Assembly (NCBI RefSeq): GCF_017603965.1
Contig: NZ_CP071955.1
Span: 1-64,000, forward strand
Origin: Xanthomonas fragariae
Lineage (GTDB): Bacteria > Pseudomonadota > Gammaproteobacteria > Xanthomonadales > Xanthomonadaceae
Direction: 5' to 3'
Length of the DNA stretch: 64,000 nt
Shown here: piece by piece, positions 29,677-40,700 of the stretch
How the letters are laid out: each line of letters opens with the position of its first letter
How positions within the stretch are numbered: position 1 is the first letter of the stretch
Notes under the pieces: model-generated
The model's database searches: none
Told to the model about the DNA's origin: nothing
What the model saw: only the letters and a program-made list of their open reading frames with translations
Translations under genes and position numbers: made by a program

Positions 29677-31497
29677 ATGCCCCGCAAGATCCTGTGGTGC
29701 CTGGCCGCCACATTGGCCCTGGCCGGCTGCAAACGCGAACCCGCCGACGCGCCCACCGCGCCCGCAGCGCAGACGCCGGTCGATCGCGCGCCCAGCGCGC
29801 CGGTCAGCCGACACGCGTTTTTGCCCGAGCTGACCAGCGGCGATTTCGCCGAGTTGGTCAAAACGCTGGCATCGGATGACTTTGAAGGCCGCGGCCCGGG
29901 CACGCCCGGCGAAGAAATGACCGTCACCTACATTCGCGACCAGATGCAGCGCATCGGGTTGCAGCCGGGCAATGGCGACAGCTGGTTCCAGGAGGTGCCG
30001 ATGGTGGAAACCACGGTCGCCCCATCCACCGCACCTAGCCTGCGCAGTGGCGATCAGACCCGTACCCTCGCCTTCGGCAGCGACATCGTGGTGGGCACGC
30101 GCACCGGTCAACCCGAGGTCAAGCTGGACAATAGCGAGCTGGTGTTTGTCGGCTACGGCGTGGATGCGCCCGAGCAGCAGTGGAACGATTACGCCGGCCA
30201 GGATTGGAAAGGCAAGACGGTGGTGATGTTCGTCAACGACCCCGGCTTCCACACCGGCGATGCCAAGCTGTTCGATGGCAAGCGCATGAGCTACTACGGC
30301 CGCTGGACCTACAAGTTCGAAGAGGCCGCACGCAAGGGCGCGGCCGCCGCTTTGATCGTGCACGACACGCCTGGGGCCAGCTATGGTTGGGACGTGGTGA
30401 AAAATTCCTGGTCCGGCCCGCAATACGACTTGCCTGCCAAGGACGATCCCGACGCGCGCCTGCCGGTGCAGGGCTGGATCAGCGCCGAGACGGCCAAACA
30501 GCTGTTCGCCAACGCCGGGCTGGATCTGGCACAAGCCTACAGGGACGCCAGCAAGCGCGGTTTCAAGCCGGTGCCGTTGAAGGCCAACTGGTCGGTCGAC
30601 CTGAAAAGCACCATCGCCGAAAAGACCTCGCGCAACGTGGTCGGCGTGCTGCCGGGGAGCACGCACGCCGACGAAGCGGTGCTGTACATGGCGCACTGGG
30701 ATCACCTGGGCAAGCATCCGGGCGAGAGCGGCGACAACATCTACAACGGCGCGGTGGACAACGCGACCGGCGTGGCGGGCATTCTGGAAATCGCCGATGC
30801 CTTCGCGCATGAGGATCCCAAACCGGCGCGTTCGGTGGTGTTCGCGGCAGTGACGCTGGAAGAATCCGGCCTGCTCGGTTCCAAGTATTACGTGGCCAAT
30901 CCCAGCTTTCCGCTGGACAAGATCGCCGCGGTGATCAACCTGGATGCGATGTCGGTGGCCGGGCGCGCGCGGGATGTCACCGTGGTCGGCATGGGCAGTT
31001 CGGAGCTGGAAGACATCCTCAAGCCGATCGCCGCGATGCAGGGCCGCACCCTGCATGCCGAAGCCACGCCGGAAAGCGGCTCGTATTTCCGTTCGGATCA
31101 TTTCAACTTCGCCAAGGCCGGCGTGCCGGCGCTGTATGCCGATGGCGGCGAAGACCTGCGCGAAGGCGGCACTAGGGCCGGACGTGCGGCCGCCAAGGAC
31201 TACGGGCGCAATCGCTATCACGCACCGGGCGATGAATACGATGCAGCGAGCTGGAAACTCGATGGCACCATCGAAGACTTGCAGGCGGTGTATGGCGTAG
31301 GCAAGGAGGTGGCCGCTGGCGAGCGCTGGCCCAACTGGTATGCAGGCAACCCGTTCAAGGCCGCGCGCGACCGTATGATGGCTGGTAGGCCGGGCACACG
31401 TGCGGCGGCGGATGTGCAGACGCCGCAAGCCGAAGACAGTGGCAATCAGAATGGCAAGAACGATGCGAGTGCCAAGAAGGCGGCGCCCGCGCGTTGA
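29677..31497 (+). CDS. M28-family zinc aminopeptidase lipoprotein
   Basis: This 606-aa secreted peptidase has a lipobox (LAGC, cysteine about residue 18) that predicts a membrane-anchored lipoprotein. A PA-like insert (about residues 130-290) precedes the M28 core. The five metal ligands are visible in AHWDHLG, GAVDNATG, LEESGLLG, INLDAM and YHAPGDEY. The C-terminal tail after GKEVAAGERW is Ala/Lys-rich. GAGGAG precedes the ATG. It is a generic exported aminopeptidase for peptide scavenging; exact specificity is unknown. Confidence 0.92.
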   Translation: MPRKILWCLAATLALAGCKREPADAPTAPAAQTPVDRAPSAPVSRHAFLPELTSGDFAELVKTLASDDFEGRGPGTPGEEMTVTYIRDQMQRIGLQPGNGDSWFQEVPMVETTVAPSTAPSLRSGDQTRTLAFGSDIVVGTRTGQPEVKLDNSELVFVGYGVDAPEQQWNDYAGQDWKGKTVVMFVNDPGFHTGDAKLFDGKRMSYYGRWTYKFEEAARKGAAAALIVHDTPGASYGWDVVKNSWSGPQYDLPAKDDPDARLPVQGWISAETAKQLFANAGLDLAQAYRDASKRGFKPVPLKANWSVDLKSTIAEKTSRNVVGVLPGSTHADEAVLYMAHWDHLGKHPGESGDNIYNGAVDNATGVAGILEIADAFAHEDPKPARSVVFAAVTLEESGLLGSKYYVANPSFPLDKIAAVINLDAMSVAGRARDVTVVGMGSSELEDILKPIAAMQGRTLHAEATPESGSYFRSDHFNFAKAGVPALYADGGEDLREGGTRAGRAAAKDYGRNRYHAPGDEYDAASWKLDGTIEDLQAVYGVGKEVAAGERWPNWYAGNPFKAARDRMMAGRPGTRAAADVQTPQAEDSGNQNGKNDASAKKAAPAR

Positions 31498-31548
31498 GAA
31501 GTGAGGACGCGTCGCCGGCTTGACGCCTGCAGCGTTCGCGTGACTGTA

Positions 31549-31672
31549 TTAAGAGCGGCTAACAAAACGACTGCGCTCACCGCCAGGCGGGCGCGACCGG
31601 TGCTCGGAATCGGCATGTACCACGTCTACACTCCGGTTCCTGCGCGCCGTCCGCATCCACCTGACGACTGAG
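31549..31672 (+). repeat. MITE-like repeat, copy 5 (right end lost)
   Basis: The left end TTAAGAGCGGCTAACAAAAC and family core are intact. The element stops after CATCCACCTGACGACTG, without the terminal inverse repeat. It ends about 10 bp from the stop codon of the PepSY gene on the other strand. Confidence 0.85.
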
Positions 31673-31680
31673 CAACCCCG

Positions 31681-32127
31681 TCAGTCATTGTCGACGCTGA
31701 CCACGTGTCCGTCTTCCGGATCTAGTTGCAGATCAACCTTTTGTCCACCCCGCTTTGCCTCGGCTTTCCATAACCCGTTTTCGAATGTGAGGTCGTGCAC
31801 ATTCAAGTAGCCGTTGGTCGACAGCGCTGCGCGAATATCGGCTTCGCTGAGCTTTGAAGTGGTGCGGTCGCCATAGACACGGCCGGTGACCGGGTCTATG
31901 CGTACATCCACATCCTTCCCATCGCCACTGCGCGCGTCGGCAGTCCACACGCCGTGCTTGAATTTGACGTCATGCACCTTGGTGTAACCTTTGGCGGTGA
32001 GCATGCTGGTGACTTCGGTGGATGTGAGCGCTTTGACCGGCTTGTCTGCGGCCGCTTGCGCAAAAGCGCCATGCGAGGCCAAGGCGAGTGCGCCGATCAG
32101 GGCGGTTTTCATCAATCGCTGTGTCAT
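31681..32127 (-). CDS. Secreted protein with two PepSY-like domains
   Basis: This 148-aa exported protein has a signal peptide ending AFA before QAAADKPV. Two repeats of about 55 residues follow (LTSTEVTSMLTAKGYTKVHD ... and LSEADIRAALSTNGYLNVHD ...). Each has the DVRIDPVTGRVY / DLQLDPEDGHVV strand pair typical of PepSY domains, which often inhibit proteases or bind metals and peptides. The ATG at 32127 is used because the frame upstream is not protein-like. It is monocistronic, bounded by a truncated repeat and transposase debris. Confidence 0.8.
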   Translation of the reverse strand: MTQRLMKTALIGALALASHGAFAQAAADKPVKALTSTEVTSMLTAKGYTKVHDVKFKHGVWTADARSGDGKDVDVRIDPVTGRVYGDRTTSKLSEADIRAALSTNGYLNVHDLTFENGLWKAEAKRGGQKVDLQLDPEDGHVVSVDND

Positions 32128-32323
32128 GGGATGCTCTTGCAGTGAGGTGCGCTCATGCTGGACGTGCTCCAATTGCCATCAGGTGAAAACCCAACGGCGT
32201 TTACAACAGGCGTTCAGCTAAGGAAAGACTGAACAACCAGCCAGCATCTCCAAGTTCAACCAGCAACGTCCAGATGAGGCGTGCGATTGGCTTGAGTGGC
32301 GGCATCATGCGGCGTCTGGCGGC

Positions 32324-32710
32324 TTATCCCACGGCCCGGCAGCATGATCCTCTGGCCGGCAGCGACTGCTGGCGCACCATGCTCAGATTGGACAGCGCAA
32401 ACAACGTCAGCACCTGCGCCACGTTCCTGGCCAGGCCGCGATAGCGGACCTTGGTGTAGCCGACTGCCGTTCGATCGCCCGCAACCGCATCCACATCCGC
32501 CCCGATAAGCGTCTTCATGTCGATGAATCCGCAACATCGTCGCCAGTGCGTCCGGCTGCCACCAGGCCGGCCCGACACCGGATAATGCGGTTCAATGAGC
32601 GCGAGCAGTTGCTTCCACAGAAACAGCTGTTCCATCTCGGCCAGAAAGATCTCTCGGCTGGTTTGCTCACGCTTGCCCAAGTCTTTCGCATTACCGAACG
32701 TCCGTTGCAT
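32324..32710 (-). pseudogene. IS5-family transposase remnant, internally deleted
   Basis: The N-terminal segment (MQRTFGNAKDLGKREQTSRE ... ALIEPHYPVSGRPG) runs almost directly into the C-terminal segment (GYTKVRYRGLARNVAQVLTL), with a short scrambled joint (LIGADVDA). The DDE core is mostly missing. Intact relatives are about 320 aa. It is distinct from the IS5-like copies A and B. Ends of the element are not identifiable. Confidence 0.7.
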
Positions 32711-32714
32711 GATG

Positions 32715-33207
32715 GCTTCTCACTCCGTGTGCGTGCCCAGGCCAAACCGGCGAAGTTCTCTTTGAACGCGATGTATATGTAGTACGGACTGAATTCCGGC
32801 ATGGCCTCGACCGGTCGTATGGTGCTGCCAAGATGATTTGGCGCGTGACCGGCCGTCCACGCGTGGTCGCTGTGGAATCGACCAGCGACGGCGGCGGATA
32901 TAACGCACTGCCGAATGCGCCCGGCGCAGCAGCGCCATCGCGTAAGCGCAGCCCCAGAATTTCTGCATGTGCGGTTGAGCCCTGGCAGTGGCTGCCAACG
33001 AGCGAGTATCTGCACGCTGGGAACCACTGGTTTTCCCAGAATGGTGGGAAAGCCGCAGTGGCTCAGCGCCCCAGGTCGGCCGGTAACGTTGAAACTCGTC
33101 ATGCACCACGCTGACGAAGGTGCGCATCTGCACCAAATAGAATTCATCGTTCGCTGTGACTTCGATCTGCTTGTGATGCGCGGCCGCGGCGGCGTAACTG
33201 CGGAAGT
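32715..33207 (-). pseudogene. Unidentified gene remnant between two IS
   Basis: Minus-strand sequence reads as protein in patches: FRSYAAAAAHHKQIEVTAND and FVSVVHDEFQRYRPTWGAEP just inside the IS edge. After at least one frame change comes SPYYIYIAFKENFAGLAWAR near the low-coordinate end. The 5' end is cut by IS copy B and the 3' end by the transposase remnant. No family is recognised. Confidence 0.4.
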
Positions 33208-34438
33208 AGTCGTCCCTAAAAAATCCGCTTCAAGCGCCAAGTGCCGTCGGTGACAGCGGCACGGCGCTAAATGACGACCATCCCATCGCCCGCCTCCAGG
33301 CACGCAAAAACGCGATCCAGCGCAGCAGCCAGCGCAGGGTGTAGCCGGCGGCGCAGCCGAGCACGTGCAGCGCATCGCCTTGTGCACCTTTCAACCTGCA
33401 GCGAGGCAACCTGCAGTCGTCTTTCAGATGTTCGATCACCGGCTCCACCGCCTGTCGTCGCTTGATCCAGCGCCATTGCCGTCGCGTCAGCGTCTTGGCC
33501 TTGCCGCGATGCAGGACCTGCACGCCATCGACTTCGCGCCCGCGATCGCCCAGGTCCACGATCGCCACCGTCGGTTCTACGCGCACATCCTGCAGCAACC
33601 CGCGTGTCTGCTCCAGCTGTTCGGCCAAGGTGTCGCCATCGTACGGGTTGCCAGGAAAACTGCGCGCGCCCACGACCAATCCCTTGCAGGCGGTGACCGC
33701 AATGCCGACCTTGACGCCGAATGCGTACGCTTGACGCGCCTTGCCCTTGCCGATGCATTCCACTTCCGGGGCATGCAATGCGTACAGTTTTTGTTTGTCC
33801 TTCGGACGCTACGTGTACAGCCGTTGCGCACGTTCCAGCCAGACCGCGATGCGCTCGCGCACGCCGGGTTCCACCTGGTCCAGCTTGCGCTGCATGTCGC
33901 GCAACACCCGCCCCAACACCGTGCGTTGACGCCGCAGCACGCGCTGCATGACCCAGGCGCTGCCGCCACCGCGTCAGCGAGCTGGCATCGCACGGCAAGC
34001 GCGTCTGGAACACCACCTCGCCAGTGAAGAAATGCCAGTACGGATTTTCCAGCCAGCGCTCGCACACCGCTTCATCGGACAGGTCGTCGGCGTGTTTGAG
34101 GTAGAGCAAACCGGCGATCAGGCGCACCGGCAGCGCGGGACGACCGCCACCGGCTGGCGTGGCCGGAAAATGTGGCAAAAGCGTCTGCTCCAACGCCGCC
34201 CACGGCATGCGGTGGCTCAATTACACCAACGGATGACGCAGATCGATCTGGTTCTCCAGGCGCGAACGAAACAATTCGTCGGCGGGTCTGTCTTCGGCAG
34301 CAGGACGGCGTGTACGCATGGACGGAAATTGCAAAAAAACCAGCCCTCAGCGTCGCGAAAACTGGTAGTTCTGGCACGCCGGTGCAGACATCAAGGCCTT
34401 GCGGTCGTTGGGTGATTGGGGTTTTTCAGGGGCGACTA
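33208..34438 (-). mobile_element. Defective IS5-like element, copy B
   Basis: It has the same element and the same defects as 15302-16503. The ends TAGTCGTCCCTAAAAAATCC and the inverse of GGGGTTTTTCAGGGGCGACT match as imperfect inverted repeats. This copy keeps the full 3' part of the transposase gene. Confidence 0.8.
33230..34316 (-). pseudogene. IS5-family transposase, nonsense- and frameshift-broken (copy B)
   Basis: It carries the same internal TAA before LSHRMPWAALEQ and the same frame change after RWRQRLG as copy A. The C-terminal catalytic frame is longer here (to LGCAAGYTLRWLLRWIAFLR). Shared lesions mean one defective ancestor gave rise to both copies. Confidence 0.8.
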
Positions 34439-34488
34439 ACGACCGATCACGCCGGCCAGATCAGGCCGGCGTGAAAACTGCGCATGGC

Positions 34489-37400
34489 TCAGTGCGCCGA
34501 CGTCGCCGGGCGCCGTGCTGCCGCGCGCTCGGCACGACGTGCGCGCGCACGTGCGCGACGCGCCTTCCAGCGCTCGCTCAGGCACGAGAAGATCACGTAC
34601 AGCGCCGGGGTGCTGAGCAGGGTCAGACCTTGCGAGAACACCAGGCCGCCGATCATCGCGATACCGAGCGGGCGGCGCAGTTCCGAGCCTTCGCCCAGGC
34701 CCACCGCCAGCGGCACGGCGGCCAGGATCGCCACCATCGTGGTCATCATGATCGGCCGGAAACGCACGATCGACGCTTCACGTGCCGCCGCGCGCGCGTC
34801 CATGCCGTGCATGCGCTGCGCCACCAGTGCAAAATCGATCATCATGATCGCGTTTTTCTTGACGATGCCGATCAACAACACCAATGCAATCATCGAGATC
34901 ACCGACAACTCGGTGTTGGTGATGAACAACGCCAGCAGTGCGCCGACGCCTGCAGCGGGCAGGGTGGACAGGATGGTCACCGGGTGGATCAGGCTCTCGT
35001 AGAGCATGCCCAGCACGATGTAGACGGTGAGCACCGCCGCCAGCAGCAACACGCCCATCGCGTTGGGGTTGAGCTGCACGTTGAAGCTGTCGCCGCCGCT
35101 GAGACGGATGCCGTCGGGCATGCGTAGCCCATCCACGGTGGACTTGATGATCAGATCCGCCTGGCCGGTGCTCACCCCCGGTGCCAGGTTGTAGCTCAGA
35201 TCCATCGTGGTGTACTGGTTTTCGTGGATGATCTGGGGCGGCGCCAGACCCGGCATCTGGTTGGCGACGGCGGTGATCGGCACCATCTGGCCGGCACGGT
35301 TGGGCACGAAGATCTGATCCAGCGCCCTGGGCGTGGCAGTCTGCGAGGGCAGCGCATTGACCACCACGCTGTACTGATTGAGATCCGAATAGATGGTGGA
35401 AATCGAGCGTTGGCCGAACGCGCCATATAGCGCGCCATCGATCGCACCAACCGAAATTCCCAGGCGCGCGGCCTTGGCACGGTCGATCACGATGTTCTGG
35501 CGCAAACCGGAGGTATCCACATCGGTACCGACATTCCGCAGGCGCGGATTCTTTTTCAGCGCGGTCTGCAGCTTGGGCAGCCATTCCTGCAGCTGCGCAA
35601 GATCATTGCCCTGCAGCGACACGCGGTATTGCGCGCCCTGGCTGGTGCCGCCACCGCCATCGCTGGGCAAGTCCTGGATTGCGCGCAGGCGCAGATCCAG
35701 ATCCGGGTAACGGTCGGCCTTGGCGCTCAGACGCGCGACCACTTGCGCGGTGGTGTCGCGACGGCCTTCATCGCGTTTTTTCAACTCGATATTGAACGAG
35801 GCGCTGGAGCCCTGGCGACCGGAGCCCAGCCGCGCGCCCACCGTCTTGACCGCCGGGTCGGCCATCAGCATGTCGGTGATGCGGCGCTGGCGGCTGACCA
35901 TGTCGGCGAACGACACCGTGGCGCTGGAATTGGCGCGCCCCCAGATCAGGCCGGTGTCCTGCGCGGGGAACGCGCCTTTCTTGACCGCACCGCCGAGAAA
36001 GATGGTGGCAGCGATCAACAGCAGTGGCGTCAGCGACAGCAACAAGGCATGCCGCAGCGAGAAATCCAGCGCCACCGTGTAGACCGCCAACATACGCGCG
36101 TGCATGCGGTCCAGCAAAGCGCTAAAACGGCTGGGCTTTTCCGACTCGGTATGCGCCGACAAAAAGCGACTGCACAGTGCTGGCGTCAACGTCAGCGCCA
36201 CCAGCATCGACACCACGATCGCCGCCACCAGAGTCACGGTGAACTCGCGGAAGAACGCACCGATCATGCCGCTGGCAAACAGCATCGGAATGAACACCGC
36301 CACCAGCGAGGCAGTGATCGAGACGATGGTGAAGCCGATCTCGCGTGCACCGGCCAGTGCAGCGTCCAGACGCGGCATGCCTTCGTCGAGATGGCGCATG
36401 ATGTTTTCGATCACCACGATCGCATCGTCGACCACAAAGCCAATGGCGATCACCAACGCCAACAGGCTGAGGTTGTTCAAGGTGAAGCCGAGCATGTACA
36501 TCACCAGCGCCGAGCCGGCCAGCGACAACGGCACGGTGACTGCGGCGATCAACGTCGGTGCCAACCGGCGCAGGAACAACGCCATGGTCAGCACCACCAT
36601 CGCCAGGCTGATCATCAGCGCGGCCTGCACCTCGTGCAGCGAGGCGCGAATGGTGGGGGTGCGGTCTAAGTAAGGGGTGAGCTTGGTGCCGGGGTGGAGA
36701 TAGGCGCGTAATTCGGGAATCTGCGCCTTTACCTGATCCACGGTTTCGACGATGTTGGCGCCGGCGCGGGTGAAGGCATACATGACTACCGCAGGTTTGC
36801 CGTCGAACCAGGCCGCTTGATACGCATCCTGCTGGCCGTCGTAGACGGTGGCCACATCGCCCAGCCGCACGATTCGCCCGTTGGACTGAGTGGAGATCGC
36901 CAGCTGCGCAAAATCCGCAGCCTTGGCCACCGCGTCGTTTGCCACGATGGCCATGGTGGTGGTGCCGTCGGACAGGAATCCGGTCGGCGAGGTGACATTG
37001 GCTGCGCGCACCGCATTGCGCAGATCGTCCGGTGTCAGACCCAGCGCGTTGAGCGCGCGCAGATCCACATCCACGCGCACCGCTGGTGTGGAGGCGCCTG
37101 CGATATCCACCGAGCTGATCCCGGTGATCCGGCGTAGCCGTTGTGCCAGTAGCGAATCGGCGACGTTATAGAGCTCATCGGCCGATTGCGTGTCCGAGGT
37201 GAGCGCGATGGCGATGACCGGGTCGTCGTTCGGGTTGGCTTTCTGGTACACCGGCGTGCCGAGCCCGGAGGGCAGATCCGATTGCGCCGCATTGACTGCG
37301 GTCTGCACATCCTGCGCGGCCGAATCGATGTTGCGATTGCTCTGAAACACAATGAACACGATGCTGCTGCTCTCCGAACTGGAGGAGCGCATACGGTCGA

Positions 37401-37629
37401 TACCGGGCAACTGGCCCAGATGGCGTTCCAGCGGCGCGGTGACGGTGGAAGCCATGGTGCTGGCATCGGCACCGGACTGCGTGGCGTGCACGAAAATCAC
37501 CGGGATCTGGATGTTCGGCAACGCCGCCACGCCTAGCCGCAGATAACACATCAGCCCGATCACGAACAAACCGATCGCCAGCAGCGAGATGCCGATCGGG
37601 CGCTTGATGAAGGGCGCGGAGATGTTCAT
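34489..37629 (-). CDS. mdtC: RND multidrug efflux permease, MdtC-like
   Basis: This is the third gene of an mdtABC-type operon: an inner-membrane proton/drug antiporter of 1046 aa with the usual 12 helices and two large periplasmic loops. The N-terminal MNISAPFIKRPIGISLLAIG and the proton-relay segment VIAIGFVVDDAIVVIENIMR (adjacent aspartates in helix 4) are classical. In MdtABC, MdtB and MdtC form a mixed trimer, exporting bile-salt-like and plant antimicrobial compounds through an outer-membrane channel. The C-terminus is Arg/Ala-rich. The low-coordinate IS copy B ends about 50 bp beyond the stop. Confidence 0.93.
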   Translation of the reverse strand: MNISAPFIKRPIGISLLAIGLFVIGLMCYLRLGVAALPNIQIPVIFVHATQSGADASTMASTVTAPLERHLGQLPGIDRMRSSSSESSSIVFIVFQSNRNIDSAAQDVQTAVNAAQSDLPSGLGTPVYQKANPNDDPVIAIALTSDTQSADELYNVADSLLAQRLRRITGISSVDIAGASTPAVRVDVDLRALNALGLTPDDLRNAVRAANVTSPTGFLSDGTTTMAIVANDAVAKAADFAQLAISTQSNGRIVRLGDVATVYDGQQDAYQAAWFDGKPAVVMYAFTRAGANIVETVDQVKAQIPELRAYLHPGTKLTPYLDRTPTIRASLHEVQAALMISLAMVVLTMALFLRRLAPTLIAAVTVPLSLAGSALVMYMLGFTLNNLSLLALVIAIGFVVDDAIVVIENIMRHLDEGMPRLDAALAGAREIGFTIVSITASLVAVFIPMLFASGMIGAFFREFTVTLVAAIVVSMLVALTLTPALCSRFLSAHTESEKPSRFSALLDRMHARMLAVYTVALDFSLRHALLLSLTPLLLIAATIFLGGAVKKGAFPAQDTGLIWGRANSSATVSFADMVSRQRRITDMLMADPAVKTVGARLGSGRQGSSASFNIELKKRDEGRRDTTAQVVARLSAKADRYPDLDLRLRAIQDLPSDGGGGTSQGAQYRVSLQGNDLAQLQEWLPKLQTALKKNPRLRNVGTDVDTSGLRQNIVIDRAKAARLGISVGAIDGALYGAFGQRSISTIYSDLNQYSVVVNALPSQTATPRALDQIFVPNRAGQMVPITAVANQMPGLAPPQIIHENQYTTMDLSYNLAPGVSTGQADLIIKSTVDGLRMPDGIRLSGGDSFNVQLNPNAMGVLLLAAVLTVYIVLGMLYESLIHPVTILSTLPAAGVGALLALFITNTELSVISMIALVLLIGIVKKNAIMMIDFALVAQRMHGMDARAAAREASIVRFRPIMMTTMVAILAAVPLAVGLGEGSELRRPLGIAMIGGLVFSQGLTLLSTPALYVIFSCLSERWKARRARARARRAERAAARRPATSAH

Positions 37630-37762
37630 CGGGAAGATTCCGAGGCCGTGATGCCTTCAGGCGTCGGGATCCGGGAGAGCAGATGCAAGAGCGGCTCGGC
37701 GGCTCTAACGGTCGACGCGTTCCGGGTCCCGGATCTGCGGTCCCCGGTCCCGACGCCGCTGC

Positions 37763-40700
37763 TCATGCCCGTCCCTCCGCACGCCCATGCGCCGCTGCTG
37801 CCGCACGCCGTTCCCGCCATGCCCGCAGCCGCTCACCGGCGCGTTCCATGTATAGATAGATCACCGGTGTGGTGTACAACGTCACCAGCTGCGACAGCAG
37901 CAGGCCACCGACAATCGCGATACCCAGGGGACGCCGCAATTCCGAGCCGATACCCGTGCCCAGAGCCAGCGGCAACGCGCCCAGCATGGCCGCAGCGGTG
38001 GTCATCATGATCGGGCGGAAGCGCAGCAGGCAGGCGCGACGGATCGCGTCATGCGCGTTGGCTCCTTCGCGGCGTGCGTCGATGGCGAAGTCGATCATCA
38101 TGATCGCGTTCTTCTTGACGATGCCGATCAGCAGCACGATGCCGACGATGCCGTCCACCGACAGACTCAGCCCGCACATCATCAGCGCGAGCAGTGCACC
38201 GACGCCGGCCGGCGGCAGCGTGGAGATGATCGTCAGCGGGTGGATGTAGCTCTCGTAGAGCACGCCCAGCACGATGTAGATCACCACGATCGAGGCCAGC
38301 AACAGCCACACGATATCGGTCTGGCTGCCGGTAAATTCAGCGGCCTTACCGACGAACTGCGCATGCACCTGGGTCGGGATCTTGAGGTCTTCGCGCGCCT
38401 TTTCGATCGCCGCCACGGCCTGCGACAACGAGTGTCCCGGCGCCAGATTGAACGAGATGGTGACCGCCGGCAGCTGCTGCTGATGGCTTACCACCAACGG
38501 GGTATTGGTGACCCTGGCTTCTGCCAATGCGGCCAGCGGAATGATGCTGCCGGCGCCGACCACGATGCCGGTGTTCTGGGCGCCCACTCCGGTGGCGGTA
38601 GACGAGTTGGACGAGGTCACCTGGCCGAAGCTGGTCGCATTGGTGCCGGTCAACGCGCCGCTGCCGTTGCTGGCCACGGCGAGTTGGTTCATCAGCGAGG
38701 TGCTGCTGCGGAATTCCGGCGCCACTTCCAACACGACGCGATATTGATTGAGCTCGGTGAAGATGGTGGAGATCTGGCGTTGACCGAAGGCGTCGTACAA
38801 GGTGTCGTCGATGGTCTGCATCGGCACGCCGAGCATGCCGGCCTTGTCGCGATCGATGGTCAGCTCCAGCGCACGGCCCTGGTTGGCCAGGTTGTTGTCC
38901 ACATCGGCCAGTTCGGGCAGCTTGCGCATCGCCTCGGTCATGCGTCCGGCCCAGGTAGCCAGCTCGGTGCCGTCCACATCCGAGATCGAATATTGGTATT
39001 CGGTGGCGGCCACCCGCGTGTCCAGGGTGACGTCCTGCACCGGCTTGAGGAACAACGCCACGCCCGGAATCCCGGCCACGGCTTTTTGCAGGCGCGGCAA
39101 CACCTCATCCAGGCCATCGCGGTCGCCGCGCGTCTTCAACACGATCGACAACTGCCCCTGGTTGATGGTCGGGTTCATCGTGCCGGCACCGATGAAGGCG
39201 GCCACGCCGGTCACCGCCGGATCCTTACCTAATGCAGCGGCCACCGCCTGGGTGCGCTGCTCCATCTGCGGAAACGCTACGTTCTGATCGGCCTGAACCA
39301 CCCCGGTGATCAGGCCGGTGTCCTGCTCGGGCAGCAAGCCCTTGGGGATCGCCATATACAGCACCACGGTCAACGCCACTGCGCCTATCGCTACCGCCAG
39401 GGTCAACGGTTGGTGTGCAAGCACCCAGTCCAGGCTGCGCTCGTAGGCGCCGACAGTGCGTGTCCACAGATTGGTCTTGCCGGTGGCCGCCGCGCGCTCG
39501 TGCGCGTCTTCGCCGTCGGGCAGTGCATCCGGCTTGAGCAGGTAGGCGCACATCATCGGCGTCAGCGTCAGCGACACCAACATCGAGATCACCACCGCAA
39601 TCGACAGCACCCACGCAAACTCATGGAACAGCCGCCCGGTGACGCCCGGCATCAGTAGCAGAGGCAGGAACACCGCCACCAGCGACACGGTCAGCGACAA
39701 CACGGTGAAGCCGATCTGCTTGGCGCCGATTTCGGCCGCTTCCGCACCGCTCTTGCCCTGTTCGATGTAACGCACGATGTTTTCGATCATCACGATTGCA
39801 TCGTCGACCACGAATCCGGTCGCCACCACCAGCGCCATCAACGACAGGTTGTCCAGCGACATGCCCGCAAACGCCATCACCCCGAAGGTACCGGCCAGCG
39901 ATAGCGGCACCGCCACCGACGGAATGATGGTGGCCCAAAGCCGGCGCAGGAACACGAAGATCACCGCCACCACCAGCGCGATGGTCAGCACCAGGGTTAA
40001 CTTCACTTCATGCACCGATGCGCGAATGGTTTCAGTGCGGTCGGAGAACACTTCCAGATGCACGTCGGCCGGCAACACCGACTGCAGCTGCGGCAGGATG
40101 CTGCGGATCTGCTCCACCGTCTGCACGATATTGGCGCCGGGCTGGCGACGGATTTCCAGCAGCACCGCCGGCTTGCCGTCGGCCCAGGCGGCGAGCTGGT
40201 CGTTTTCCACTCCATCGACCACGTTGGCCACATCGGCCAGGCGCACCGGGCGGTCATTGCTGTAGCTGATGATGGTTTCGCGGTACTGCGCCGCATCGGT
40301 GAGCTGGTCGTTGGTGCCGATGCTGTAGGACTGGGTCTTGCCGTTGAGCGAACCCTTCGGTGCGGAAACATTGGTCTGGGTCAACGCGCTGCGCAGCGAC
40401 TCCATGGTCAGGCCCATGTTCGACAGCTGCGCCGGATTGACCTGGATGCGCACGGCCGGGCGCACATTGCCGGCGATCGATACCAGGCCCACGCCCGGCA
40501 CCTGCGACAGTCGCTGGGCCAGGATCGCATCCGCGTAGCGGTTGACCTCGCGCAGCGGCAGCGAATCGGAGGTGAGCTTGAGCGTGAGTATCGCCGCATC
40601 GGCCGGATTGACCCGGTTATAGACCGGTTGATACGGCAGCGACGAGGGCAAGGTGGCCTGGCGGATCGCCGCCTGCACATCCTGCGAGGCGATGTCGATA

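Noticed and set aside
29572..31428. 618-aa minus-strand open frame antisense to the M28 peptidase gene
   Set aside because: The M28 metal ligands are all on the plus strand; the antisense frame has no family pattern.
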